The position numbers were made by a program, and so were the translations under genes. Positions 1 to 10,365 of a DNA stretch of 64,000 nucleotides are shown one piece after another. The stretch is taken from the NCBI GenBank assembly GCA_036346395.1, contig CM070596.1, positions 25,210,177 through 25,274,176 on the forward strand. Direction: 5' to 3'. Below the pieces are notes generated by a model. That model was not told the origin of the DNA, ran no database searches, and was given only the letters and a program-made list of their open reading frames with translations. How positions within the stretch are numbered: the stretch's first letter is position 1; each line of letters starts with the position of its first letter. The stretch is from Hsuehochloa calcarea (Eukaryota; Streptophyta; Magnoliopsida; Poales; Poaceae).

Positions 1-706
1 TGCGGACGAGGTGCCACGTGTTGGTGTGAGGCTCGTCCTCACGGTGGCCGTGTGGACGAGATGCCAAATTTGCAAATGCCGCGTGAGGAGAGCCACTATC
101 ACAATTACACCTCGAAATAGTGCCATTTAGAACAACGTTATTAAGTCGTAAAGTCAAGTTGAGTTGCAAGAGGGGTGACTTGTCGACTTGGTCGACTAGT
201 TGACCGACTAGTCGTGCTAGCCACGACTAGTCCACATACTAGAAAGTATTTAAATAGGGCATGTAATATACTAAGTTGTATAACAATTAAATGCATATAC
301 ATATTGTAAATCATGAAATAAAGAGAAGAACAACATAATCATGATGGTGAGTTGATGACTTACTCGTTTTGATCATAACAAATCATTCTTGATGAATGGC
401 TAGTTGCGATGATGAGTGACAAATCTTGATGAATGGCTAGTCGTTTTGATCGTAACATAATCATGATGATGAGTTGATGACTTACAAGTTCTATAGTAAG
501 TTACTCACCTGACAGTGTGCCACCCAAACAAGTCGGGTGTCTAGCAAATCTCGATTAGTCGCGACTAGACGTCGATTAGCCAGCAAGTCGGGCGACTAGC
601 TCTCCTAGTCGAGTCGATGACTCTAGTCGAAGGTTGTGTACTGACTTGTCGACTAATCGTCGACTAGTTGCACACTTAATAACAATGATTTAGGCCATTT
701 CTTCCA
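1..706 (+). repeat. 5' LTR of copia element A (left end not defined)
   Basis: The right edge is clear: the sequence ends in ..TTCCA and is followed at once by a primer-binding-site-like TGGTATTAGAGTC at 707. A TATA-like TATTTAAATA lies at 247-256. An approximately 121-bp unit is partly duplicated (333-363 and 454-484), and a GATGAATGGCTAGT motif occurs twice between them. The heptamer CGACTAG or its complement is very dense at about 181-235 and 543-670. I cannot tell whether base 1 is inside or outside the LTR, so its full length is unknown. The link to a copia element rests on the primer site and on the pol remnant downstream. Confidence 0.6.
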
Positions 707-720
707 TGGTATTAGAGTCT
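707..720 (+). other. Primer-binding site, initiator-Met-tRNA type (element A)
   Basis: TGGTATTAGAGTCT differs slightly from the usual plant copia/gypsy motif TGGTATCAGAGC, which is complementary to the 3' end of initiator methionine tRNA. It directly abuts the LTR end at 706. This fixes element A on the plus strand. Confidence 0.6.
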
Positions 721-1590
721 TAGATTCTCTCCTCCAAACCCTAACCCAAGCTTCTAGCCCAATCCATGCAGTCGTCGCTAGGTCGCCGTTGCAACCGGTT
801 GGCCGCTATTGCCATCTTAGCTGCCGTCGCAACTGGTTGGCTGTTATTGCCATCTCAGTCGTCGTCGCTCCTCTGTTTCGATATGGCCACTACCGCCGTT
901 TGAGCCGCTGTCGTTGCTCCCTCCATGCCGCTGTCGCTCCTCCACTTCGATCCGGCCATTGTCGCTTGTTTTGAGTTGGCGTCGCCGCTAGCTTCCTCGT
1001 TGCCGGTCAGTAGTATGCTTGGATTTGTCGCCATGGGCTTGAATTCCACATCCTTGAGCTCGGATTTCTCACCAACTGCTTGAAGCTTCTTCCTTGGTGT
1101 CTGCCACCGCTTGCTTATGCTCTGCCCGAGCTCGCTGCTACCCCAATTGAGGCCAACACCGCTCGATCGGGCTCGCTGTCTCTATGCCCAATGTAGTTGG
1201 AGCTGGTGACTTCGACTTTGGCTTGGCTTCTATAGCTCCAGCTTGTCTTTGGTTTTAGCTGGAGCTGGTGGCTTTGGTTTGGCTTTTACAGCTTCATCTC
1301 AGCCTTGGCTTTGGTTTCAGCTTATATAGTTGCTTTGGCTTCTTTGGTTCCAGCTGTTGTAGCTTGTACTACTTTTGATTTGATCGAGTTGTTGTCGATG
1401 GCTTTCACTCATAGTTCGGTGACCAACCCGTCCCCCTGGTATAGTTCGATGGGATGAGCTTTTGGGAGTGAGCTGTGCACTTAGGATCCACCTATCCAGT
1501 TAGCGTCTCTGGTGACACCTGACCGGCGGCGAGCTGCCGTGTCCACCTTGTCTGCTCATTGGTCGCCTTTGGCGTGGCTGGCCGATCGGG
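721..1590 (+). other. Leader and deleted internal region of element A
   Basis: I find no recognisable gag, protease or integrase core here. The stretch is rich in CCGTCGC- and TTGGCTTC-type low-complexity runs (about 770-960 and 1200-1340). A complete copia internal region would be several kilobases before the integrase tail, which here begins at about 1590. A large internal deletion is therefore inferred. Confidence 0.45.
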
Positions 1591-2225
1591 ATGCTTCTAT
1601 TCTTTGTGTATGAGGAGGTTGTGGAGTTATATCAGGCTGAGCATCACGCCTATGAGAGGTGGCGAGCGTCTTGTAGGTCTATTCAGTACAATCACCTTCT
1701 CTCTTTTGGCTCCACTTGGTATGTTCTTGTTCCACCCTATGAGCGCATGAAGCTGATAGCTCAGTTAATTGAGTGTGTTTTTCTTGGATACAGTGTTGAG
1801 CACAAGGGTTATCACAGTTATGACACTGTTGCTCGTCGGATGCACATTTCGCGTGATGTCACTTTGATGAGTCACGATCTTACTATCCTCGCCACACCAT
1901 TTCCAGTCCGGATTCTCTTGATGAGTAGATATCTTTTCTAACTATCCTCGTGATATGCTCATCACTTGAAATGACCCTCATTATATTGACTTTGTGAAGA
2001 GGCGTCTCAGTGAGCTGTTTCATGTCTTATTTGTGTTCCCTTAGCTACTTCCTTGGGATAGAGGCGCACGGTGGATCTCCTTGTCTAGGTCACAACTAGT
2101 CTTGATGGCTACTACCTCTTCTAGCAGAAGTACATTCAGGGTCTCCTTGATTGTGCTTGTCTCACTGATCAGCGTACAGTGGATACTCCTATGGAGCTCC
2201 ACCTTTAGCTTCATCTCACTGGCAA
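1591..2225 (+). pseudogene. Copia A pol remnant: integrase C-terminal tail and part of RT
   Basis: Translation of 1591-1941 gives the segment typical of the copia integrase/RT boundary: a CVFLGYS motif, then KGYHSYD and HISRDVT. From about 1980 to 2225, in shifting frames, RT-like words follow: FVKRRLSELFHV, YFLGIE, QKYIQGLLD and VDTPMEL. These belong to the C-terminal half of copia RT. Several hundred bases of RT between the two parts, including the catalytic YVDD region, are missing. The fragment ends at about 2226, where the coding strand switches. It is a non-functional relic; the family is well supported, the exact boundaries are not. Confidence 0.75.
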
Positions 2226-2460
2226 CAAGAGTGCGAACAGTGGTCATATGGGCAACAGGGGCAAAAGTCTCATCGTAGTCATGACCATACTCCTGTTGAA
2301 AGCCGCGAGCCACAAGACGAGCCTTGTAGCGTTCGATAGTACCATTAGATCGGGTCTTAATCTTGTACACCCACTTGCACGTGATCGGACGAGTATGCAC
2401 AGGTGTCGGTACAATATCCCAAGTTTTTGTATGTTGAAGAGCATCAAGCTCCTCTGCCAT
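2226..2460 (-). pseudogene. Copia B reverse transcriptase N-terminal part
   Basis: The minus-strand reading frame contains MAEELDAL, TWDIVPTP, CKWVYKIK, YKARLVARGFQQ and ETFAPVAHMTTVR, the classic start of the copia RT domain. The catalytic YVDD region would lie further left but is absent, because the element is cut at the junction with element A. The reading frame continues to 2041, but those residues antisense element A and are not RT. Confidence 0.8.
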
Positions 2461-2729
2461 AGCGAGCTGCCACTCAGAATGAGGAGTAGCCTCATGATAA
2501 AAACTAGGCTCAGTGACAGAGAGAGCATGAGCTATCGGAGCAAATCTAAGACGATCAGGAGATCGAAGGGATGTCTAGTCACGAAGGACGTAATAGGGAG
2601 CATCATCAGGAGGATCAGATGTGGGTGTCGGCAAGGTACCAGGAGATGATACTGGTGAAGGACGAGGACGTCTGTAATAGTGAATACCAGAGAAACAAGA
2701 CGGTGGTGCTGCAGGAACAAGAGGTGGTG

Positions 2730-2990
2730 CTACAGGAGGTAGCACCGGAGGTGGAGGTGCAAAAGGAACCACTGGAGACAGACTAGGGGAAGACTGTGAT
2801 AGTGGAGAAATGAGTGAAGAGCAGAAAGAGATAACCATGAAATTGACTCAGCGGTGGAAACGAGGAGGGCCGAATCTTGATAGAAGAAAGGTCGAGATTC
2901 GTTAAAAACGTCTCGTGAAATTCTAATCCGTCCAGGAGAAGGATCCCAACAGCGATAACCTTTATACTTAGAATTATAACCAAGAAACAC
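2730..2990 (-). pseudogene. Copia B integrase C-terminal tail
   Basis: The minus frame reads FLGYNSKYKGYRC, then RIRISRDVFNESRPFF. This is the conserved linker between integrase and RT in copia polyproteins. Between it and the RT start (2460) lies a proline-rich stretch, also usual for this linker. The frame is broken; the ORF covering 2575-2838 in another frame shows the same proline-rich spacer. Confidence 0.65.
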
Positions 2991-3024
2991 ACACTCAACT
3001 GACTGAGCCGATAGTTTAGTGCAT

Positions 3025-4064
3025 TTACGGGGCTGTAGCAGAACAAAACAAGTACAACAAAAACACGAAGGTGAGTGTACTGGGGGGTTCGAGTAGAGAC
3101 ATTCTATAGGGTGACACCCTTAAGAGCAGTGGAAGGCTGCATATTGATGAGGTATGCAGCTGTAGAAACAACCTCAGTCTAGAATTATGGTGGAACGTGA
3201 GAGGCAAAGAGAAGAGTGCGGGCAGTCTTAATCAGATGACGATATTTGCGCTCAGAAATCCCATTTTGAGCATGGGCACCATGACAAGAAGGGTAGGAAA
3301 GAGCGTCTTGTTTAGAAAGAAATTGTCTAAAAGCTCGAGCAGATTACTACGCCCAGAACCAGAGCGAAAAATGCGGATAGGAGAATCAAACTAATCGAAC
3401 CATCGTTGCAAAGCTACGATAGATTGCAAGAAACCGATCACGATTAGACATAGGGAAAATTTATGTAAAATAAGAATAATCATCAATGAAGATCACATAA
3501 AGTTTATGCTCGCTTTTAGAGATAATAGGCGTAAGTCCTTATACATCTGAATGAACTAAGTTAAAAGGACATGAAGACCAGGACTCACTAGAATGATAAG
3601 GGTGTTATAGCTGCTTGCCCAGCTTATAATCCTACAAAACATGGCCGTGTCAATAGTAACATGTCCAAGAACAACTTGACGAACTAATACAGAAAGCGGG
3701 ACCCACATAATAAACCTAAACGGTGATGCCACTACGCAAAAACGCCAGAGGTGGTGGCAGTAGTGGCGGTGGAAGTAGACGTAGAGGGGACAGGAGCAAC
3801 TGAAGTAGACGGAAGGTGGAGATGATCATGGATGTAGAGACCCTGACGATCCCTACGGCGCCAGCTAGTCCCAAGTACCCTCTCTGTTTGTCGATCCTGG
3901 ATGAAACAAGTGTGAGTAAAAACCAACCCTACAGTCAAGATCGGTGAGCTGTCCCACCGAGAGAAGTTGCATGGTAAGCTGGGGAATATGGGAAACAGTT
4001 GGAACAGAAAAGTCAGTGGACAAAAGAGTGCCTTGACAGCTGACAGACAAAGGAGTACCGTCAC
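3025..4064 (-). pseudogene. Copia B integrase and GAG-pre-integrase debris
   Basis: At about 3865-4050 the minus strand reads VSCQGTLLSTDFSVPTVSHIP followed by QLLSVGQLTD, a typical segment between the copia protease and the integrase zinc finger. The 3,030-3,860 stretch should hold the integrase core, but stops and frameshifts prevent a confident DDE assignment. Non-functional. Confidence 0.55.
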
Positions 4065-4758
4065 CGTCTCGAGCAGAGATAGAAAAATAGGAGGTCCTCT
4101 TGAAGTGAGAGATGTAGAGTCGGTGTCATGTGGAAAGAGGCACTAGAATCCGTAACCCAAGTACTTGGAGGAGACGTCTGAGCTAGGTGGCGAGAACTGT
4201 TGGTGTGAGAGAGTTCTTTGAAGTAGAGCTTGTGAGCTGTTGAGCAGATTCACCTCATTTGAGATGTCTTTGGTCGTCCTTTCGTCGAGGAAGGGCCTCC
4301 CTGGCCCCCTTGGATTGTGGTACGAACCGATGCTCTTCGGGAACTAGAGCGCAGGGTGTATGGATGAGTAGCCGGATCTTGATAGAAAAGAGGAAGAACT
4401 TGGAAGAAACTATTTGTATTGATTCATCATTGGTTGTCCCAAATTACAAGCCTCCAGACTCTTTATATAGTTCTAGAGTCCGATTGATGTTTGAGACTAA
4501 TAGAGTTCTATTTGTATACAACTCGAATTCAACTCTTTCTATTCTTTAACTTTCCATATTTGAACTTGCCGGTTTCAAACTTTCCTTCTTCCTGCGCTGG
4601 AATTGAATCCCAACAAAACTGTTCGTAACAGATTGTCCAACCTCATGCGTCTTGTTCTGTTTTTTCCTTACCTCATAACGCTGATAGTCGTGCTCGAAGT
4701 TCTTGCAATAATTGCATTGAACCCTAGTTGGTGCAAAAACAAGAGCAGAAACAGATAC

Positions 4759-5475
4759 CTAATGAGGGACTGTAGTCAAAGCAGAAACTGTCGGTGTAGT
4801 CGAAGAAGAAGGGGTAGCAAGTACAGTTGGAACAAACTGTGCTGCTAACCCACGGCGAAGCTCCTCAGCACGAAGCGTCAAAAGAGCCTCTGTGATTGTC
4901 GGTCGTGGTGAGCGGTTCAGCAGTTGAGACTTGATAGGCTCAAACTTTGGGCGAAGACAGTAAACGAAGTCATAAAGGTGAAGGTGATCATGATCCGCCT
5001 TTTGCACTTTATGACACTCTTGGCAGAGTGGAGAAGCTAGCTCGTCTAGTTGGCGCCAGAGACTGGGTAGGGCTCGGAAGAAGTCGTCGATGGAGGAGAC
5101 CTCCTGGCGAAGTGTTTCCAACTCACGTTGAAGCGAAAAGAACTGAGCATCATTTCATTGTTGACATCGCTCGCTCAAGTACTCCCAAATCTGACGAGTA
5201 GCATACAGACTAACAATATTTGACTGGATGGAGTTGTCGACGCTGACCACCAGGATGGCTCGAATACGAGCCTCATCAGCACATCACCGTTCAAAAGCGT
5301 CTATGGTATACTGAAAGGCCTTATCAGCAGCATCAGCAGTAGCAATAGCGGCCTCATCTTTTGCAGCAAGTGTAGAAGTAGACTGTCTGGGAGAAGGTTG
5401 AACTGGCGACGGCGGACAAGGGTGGGCACCAGTAACATGTCCCTAGAGGCGGAGATCATCGAGTGTTATCTCCAT
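4759..5475 (-). pseudogene. Copia B gag (UBN2-type capsid)
   Basis: A minus-strand ATG at 5475 opens a frame that soon meets a stop. In-frame segments then give IWEYLSERC, ETLRQEVSSIDDFF, LPSLWRQLDEL, FVYCLRPKFEPIKSQLL and TEALLTLRAEELRR. These match the copia gag/UBN2 capsid pattern (W.YL.ERY..., YF..L..LW..LD...). No zinc knuckle (CX2CX4HX4C) could be placed with confidence downstream. At least one stop and one frameshift make it a pseudogene. The 4065-4758 gap between this and the pre-integrase piece has no clear domain. Confidence 0.65.
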
Positions 5476-6207
5476 GAGTGAAGAACACAACCTGTAGTTC
5501 GTTCCATTAAGCTTTGTTCTCGAGAATGAGATTGCAACTGATGGGACGGAAGCCATTGGTAGGCGGCGTTGGAAGGCGCGGTGACTAAGACAACGAAGTC
5601 TTACAGGTGGCGCTGGGCGGTGTGGTGGTTAGATTGATGTACTGTTTTTTTTCTTTGGCTTTTTTTTTGATAGTGGGCCGGGTTGGCTGCATGGCTCATA
5701 GCCTTATATACACAAGGCCTACACGGCCCATGTGAAGACAAAGCCCGAAGCAAGGGAACTAGGGTTCCCCTGCTTGCGGTGGCGGTGGCGGCCAACGAGC
5801 GACGGCGGTGGCCTCGCGTCGGGTTAACAGCAGGCTGCGTAGCAGCGGCGACCTTGCATTGGGTTCTGGCGGTGGCATCAGACTCTGGGGCGGCAACAGC
5901 GGCGGCAGCCTCGTGTTGGGTTCCGAATCAAGTTGTAGCGGTGGTCATGCGGCCTTCGACGATGGGCGATGATGATGGGCTCGGGCTCACAGTAGAGGGC
6001 TCATGACGGAGGGTGTGGGAGGCTTTGGCGGCGGATCTGGTGGCAGCACGACGGATCCTGCGGTGGGAGGGCCTCGACTTGGATGGGGCTTCGGCGGTGC
6101 TCGACGTCGGACGACCGGTCCTGCGGCGGGAGGGCCTCGGCTCAGCTGGGGCTCTGACAGTGGCGGCGGTCGGATGGCAGTGGAAGGAGAGCTAGGTTAG
6201 TGCTTTA
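5476..6207 (-). other. 5' untranslated leader of element B
   Basis: This lies between the primer site and the gag start on the minus strand. It is GC-rich with GGCGGTGG-type runs and gives several spurious short frames on both strands. I see no conserved protein in it. Confidence 0.4.
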
Positions 6208-6219
6208 GCTCTGATACCA
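6208..6219 (-). other. Primer-binding site of element B
   Basis: GCTCTGATACCA on the plus strand is the exact complement of TGGTATCAGAGC, the initiator-Met-tRNA primer motif. It touches the LTR edge at 6220. Confidence 0.85.
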
Positions 6220-6332
6220 TGTTATGGATAATATGTGTATATTTAAGAGGGCCCAATGGACAATTTATATAAGGAGTACAAGGGGGGTTGTCATATATAG
6301 ATAAGGATAAACAAAAGAGTCCTATTCTAACA
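6220..6332 (-). repeat. Very short (113 bp) LTR of element B
   Basis: The ends are TGTTA and TAACA, a perfect 5-bp inverted repeat. The inner edge touches the primer site. A palindromic TATA box TTATATAA lies at 6265-6272 in the right position for minus-strand transcription. A length near 110 bp is at the low end for copia but is known for families with minimal LTRs. The other LTR is lost. Confidence 0.7.
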
Positions 6333-6960
6333 GAGGCCATAACAGCGACATGCACTTCCCCTTTCTACTTGTCCCTTGCTGCTAACATCTCCAATATGTG
6401 TTGCATCTTTTCTTATGTAGCTATGGTTTCAGCAAAAGTGCAATCGACATCGGAAGCTATGGTGTCTGGCTCTGATGCCAAATGATGTGGTATGGGTTCT
6501 GCACCAGCTGGACGTAATCAATAGGAGCAGCAACAACGTATGATGAGATTGTCTAGGAGTTCCTTGCGTACAAGGAGTCACAACTGTTTCTTACACGTCA
6601 GCAGCAAAGGCATGTCGGAAATCAAGATTAGTTTAGTTGATAAGCTAGGAAATATAGGTGTACTAGTTTAGGATTGCTTGAAGTTAATCTATCTCTTAGT
6701 TACCGAGTATGAAATCTGTCTCTTAGTTACCAAATATATGTCTTAGTTACTAAGTATATCCCCTAGTTGGTTTGTTGTTATGGGGCCTTATATAAAGTTT
6801 AGTCGAATCAAGTAATTCAATCAAACAATGAATAAACACAATCTCTAGTATCCTATTCTCAACCGTTCTGAAAGCCTTGGTGGCGGTATAGCCAATTGAT
6901 CAAGGGAGTGTGCCCTACTCTTGGTCCTTAGATCCATACCCAACCAATCTGTACCACATG
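6333..6960. repeat. LTR-like remnant with primer-site motif
   Basis: GGCTCTGATGCCA at 6468-6480 is a minus-strand primer-site-like motif, followed by TGATGTGG. A TTATATAA at about 6786-6794 could be a TATA box on either strand. Between them CTTAGTTAC(C/T) followed by an A/T-rich tail repeats three times (about 6700-6760). No coding internal region adjoins, so orientation and family stay open. Confidence 0.35.
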
Positions 6961-8202
6961 AGATCGATGGTAGTGAGGTGGCGCAACCGGTGCTGGTGTT
7001 CAATGGGGGTGTGGATGGCTGTGGGTGGGTTGAGGCTTAGGGCAAATGTTACTAAAGCGAGGTCCAGGGCTGTTAGATATTAATCTAGTTGTCATAACTT
7101 GCCCTGTTGAAAGCGGGTGGATGATGTGATGCGTTTGCTAGAACCACAATATATTTATAGGAAAATGGATTTTGACAGTCCTTTTCCTTGATGTAATGTA
7201 AAAGTCCTTATTAAATTGGAAAGGAAGTAATAACTCTTTCTTTGTAGGTAATAAATCAGGCAAAGCGTGCTGGATCCACTATTTACGACTTATGAGTAGC
7301 TTCATCTGTCTACTGTTTTTTGAATTTAATATATTGTTTATTTGTAGTTTTTGGTTTCTTTTAATCTTCATAATTAGCTTAGTGCGGAGTGTAGGCTGAC
7401 TGGGGAGTTTACTTTTTTTCCGAATGTAAAGTAACTAAAAAATGCTTAGTCCTAGGTTCTTAAGTTTTCAAACATAACACATCTTAGCAGTGTGTGAAGT
7501 TATCATGCCCTACAGTGTTTGTTTATCTTGTTCTGTAATGTGTAAACAAACTGAGCTAGTTGTGTGATAACTAATTTTCTTCTTTTACATCTCAATCGTT
7601 GCAACATTAGAGAAGAAGCTGGGAGGTATCCTTAGGGCCAAGCCTGTCATGGTAGACAAAGGGGTAGCATATTGGAAGCTGGACGGCTATTGTACTAACA
7701 CAGCAATAATGCTCCAAGGTTTGTTTGATGTTATTATGTAATAAGCTTTCATTCACTCATTTGCAATATATAATTAGTGGCTAGTAATATCATGTTTGTA
7801 TCAGAGTTTGCCAATGAAGACTTAATGGGGAACAAAGACAAGTGGTTTATGTTTACTGAAGTTGAAGAGAAAGTAATTAAAGATCATGTAGCCACAAGGT
7901 AAGGAGTTTATGGTACCAATTTGGATGTCTTTATTATTTCTAAAGCTGGTATACTTGCTGTTTCAGTGCTTGAATATCACTAAAGTTTTTTGGCAGTAAT
8001 CCCATCTGATATTTAATTCTGCACTTGATGTGCTAATTATGGTAGCAAATTTCATTTATTTAGTATGGTTTTGTCATGATTGGACAGCCTGACACTGTAG
8101 TAGTGTAATTGAAGCATAATCCTTTGAAGTAGCATTCTAAAAAATGATAATACATTTGCTGTTTCTTAGAATGTAAAGATGTTTTCCTAAAATTACTGCA
8201 AT
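6961..8202. other. Low-copy-looking region with no complete gene
   Basis: Apart from the two candidate exons at 7612-7718 and 7806-7900 I see no conserved domain. Base composition is AT-rich and intron-like (many T-rich tracts), unlike the surrounding LTR DNA. It could be the interior of a decayed host gene. Confidence 0.3.
7612..7900 (+). pseudogene. Possible two-exon gene fragment, family not recognised
   Basis: Exon 1 (about 7612-7718) follows an acceptor-like T-rich tract ending in ATTAG. It reads through KLGGILRAKPVMVDKG and AYWKLDGYCTN, ending before GTTTGT at 7719. Exon 2 (about 7806-7900) follows TTTGTATCAG, reads EFANEDLMGNKDKWFMFTEV then EEKVIKDHVATR, and ends at GTAAGG. The phase joins correctly across the 87-base intron-like gap, and both frames are open. 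I do not recognise the family. GNKDKWFMF faintly recalls the NAC-domain DKEWYFF region, but that is too weak to name. No start or stop exon was found; it may be a captured or decayed gene piece. Confidence 0.35.
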
Positions 8203-8327
8203 AGGGGCCCATTCTCCTATCAGGGTACAGGGATGGGAATATTTTATCCCCCATGGGGCACATTTATCGGGCCAATGGTTTCCCCATTGGGTGAACCGAG
8301 TTTGGGTCCGTTACCCATCGGGCCCCT
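8203..8327. mobile_element. Candidate palindromic MITE
   Basis: The unit opens AGGGGCCCATTC and closes ACCCATCGGGCCCCT, giving an 8-bp perfect terminal inverted repeat extended with mismatches. The interior is full of self-complementary CCCCAT/ATGGGG words. I could not find a convincing target duplication, so it may be a decayed MITE or a simple palindromic repeat. Confidence 0.4.
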
Positions 8328-8528
8328 GTTTTACATGTATGAAAAGTCTGATGGCTGTAATGAATATCTGGTACAACATATTTCACTGAATACCTTGCCC
8401 TTCCACATTCAAATTTCAAGAACTAGATATGAATTTAGCACTGCCCCAATTCCACCACTGCCACAACCTATTCCTGAAAAGCAACTAACTCGCCTTCGCT
8501 GGTACTCACCGCCACTGGTACCCCCTGC

Positions 8529-9029
8529 TAGGGAACAAAAAACCGGCCGGTTACTACCGGTAACTGGATTTACCGGTGGTAACCGGGAACCAAGGATAAA
8601 AATCTCGGAACCGGCCAGTTTACCGGTGACTGGCCGGTAATGGTAACCGGCCGGTTACCGGATTTATCGGAAAAAACCCGGATGAAATTCGTTTGAATTT
8701 GCTTAAAAACCAGTCAAAATTTGAAAATTATAATTTGAATTTGCTAAACCGGGAAAAAGCAGCCGGGTTTTCCGTTACCGGACCCGACCGGTAAGGCCGG
8801 TTACCGGCGGTAACCGGCCGGGATTTTCATCTATGCCGGGAACAGATGGTTTTTCTGGGTTTTGCAAATTCAAATTCCAATTTTCGAATTTTGACTGGTT
8901 TTTAAGCAAATTCAAGCAAATTTCGTATGTTTTTTTTTTCTGGAAAATTCGGTAACCAACCGGTTACCGGCCGTTTTTTTTCCCGGTCGGCGACCGGGAT
9001 TTTCCCCAGGAACGGGTTTTGGATCCTTG
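8529..9029. mobile_element. hAT-like MITE, interrupted by a second MITE
   Basis: The ends TAGGGAACAAAAAACCGG and (reverse complement) CAAGGATCCAAAACCCG are similar inverted repeats. The flanking 8-mers CCCCCTGC and CTCCCTGT match at 6 of 8 positions, suggesting an old 8-bp duplication as made by hAT transposases. Both flanks of the inner MITE carry CCGGTTACCGG-type palindromes. Without the insert it is about 248 bp. Confidence 0.55.
8591..8835. mobile_element. hAT-like MITE, 245 bp, nested
   Basis: A perfect 8-bp target duplication CCGGGAAC flanks it (8583-8590 and 8836-8843). Terminal inverted repeats are CAAGGATAAAAATCTCGG and CATAGATGAAAATCCCGG (14 of 18 identical). The 8-bp duplication and CA..TG ends fit the hAT superfamily. 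It carries no coding sequence, so it would need a transposase in trans. The target is itself a relative of the same type. Confidence 0.85.
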
Positions 9030-10126
9030 CTCCCTGTTGCCTCCCGCCACCGCCCTCTCCCGCCGTTGACATCCGACGCTTCCACTACCCGCTGTTCAGG
9101 GATGGTGGATGTTGTTGAGGATTGGGGATTTTCCACCATCACCTGGTGGGGAACTACTCGAACTAATAAGATAGATATGACATCGACATCCTGAGACCAA
9201 CATGCTTGAACTAATAAGATAAAAGAAAATTTAGTTAGTATAAAATGGTTGAAGTACTTTGACAATCAATTCCTTTTATAAACACTTACACATTCAAACA
9301 ATTTGTTCTTCAGACTTGATGGAAAGATACATCCATTCTGGTCTTCTTTTCACTGCATAGAACTGAATGCCTCTGCTCCGATTGCTTTTGAGGAATATCT
9401 TATTTCATATTGGTCTGAATATTCCCTTTTCCTTTTTTATCCTAGAAGTTATACCAGCTTACTAAGTTGTCCTTGTTTTTCTTGACCTCCACATAATATT
9501 AAAAATAATTGTTGTTTGCACAATTCTTGTCTCTAAGTCATCTGGTATCTGGTTGACTGGTTGCAACTGGTTAATATAGGTCCCGACTCCGGTGGACAAA
9601 ACATGCTCGGGTATAATGGTCAAAATCTCCTGGTTTTTCAGCTGGTTGAAGGTATTTATTTAATCCTTTCTCTATGTGTTTTTTCTTTGGAATCGAGGTA
9701 CACCCCATTCCCGTTCAACTGTAACGGACCTAACAACTTGGGGTGTTCACTTACAAGTTACAATTTAAGTTTACTGGAAACATAAAAAAGTGACAATAGC
9801 AGAGATCTACTACAGAAATTTTCACACTACATCTTCTATTACTTCAAAACCCTTGCCCTCTGTAGTATTCTGTAGCCAGGAACACTCCTGCGTGTGGAGT
9901 AGCTTCTTCATGGCACCTGAGATCTTAAAAGCTCTTGAAGTTGATTTGTAGCCAGCAATTCTCTTCTACGGCTCATCTTTCTGGAGATCTGCTCGATATT
10001 TTAGAAAGGAACAAGAATAGTAAATCACCTCTCCAGGAGAGTGGTCTCCAGGATCATATTATTTGTCGAAACAAGTTCTGTTTCTAGCATCTATGCCAGC
10101 AACAGCAGATAGCTGCTAATCCTACC
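9030..10126. other. No gene seen
   Basis: Short reading frames at 9303-9485 and 9561-9785 have no recognisable domain, no splice context and no coding-like composition. I see no repeat boundary either. Confidence 0.4.
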
Positions 10127-10365
10127 CAAGGATCAAAATACCGGCTGGTTACTGGTGGTAATGGGAAATCCCGGTGGTGATTGGGATGAACAGTAACAGA
10201 CCAAAAGTTTTTAAATTTGAATTTGAATTTGAATTTATGATTGCATAATGCATGTCTTAGGTTGGCTTAGGTTTTTTTGTGTGTGTTAAATTACGTATTG
10301 TATGAGCTAAATATGGTTGAATTATTATAATCTCAAGCAAGGAAAAAAACCTGGCCGATTAGCGG

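Larger units (their letters stand above)
2226..6332 (-). mobile_element. Copia element B, minus strand, 3' part missing
   Basis: Reading right to left one meets a short LTR (6332-6220), a primer site (6219-6208), gag (from about 5475), protease/GAG-pre-integrase pieces, the integrase tail and RT, in normal copia order. The element stops inside RT at about 2226, where it butts against the RT of element A on the other strand. No second LTR is seen. All coding segments carry stops and frameshifts. Size and order fit a small copia element with very short LTRs. Confidence 0.75.

Noticed and set aside
6468..6480. A full second minus-strand element starting at this primer-like site
   Set aside because: No LTR ends, TATA orientation or coding region could be tied to it; kept only as an LTR-like remnant.
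7612..7900. NAC transcription factor gene
   Set aside because: Only a faint resemblance around KWFMF; the defining NAC subdomain motifs are not seen.
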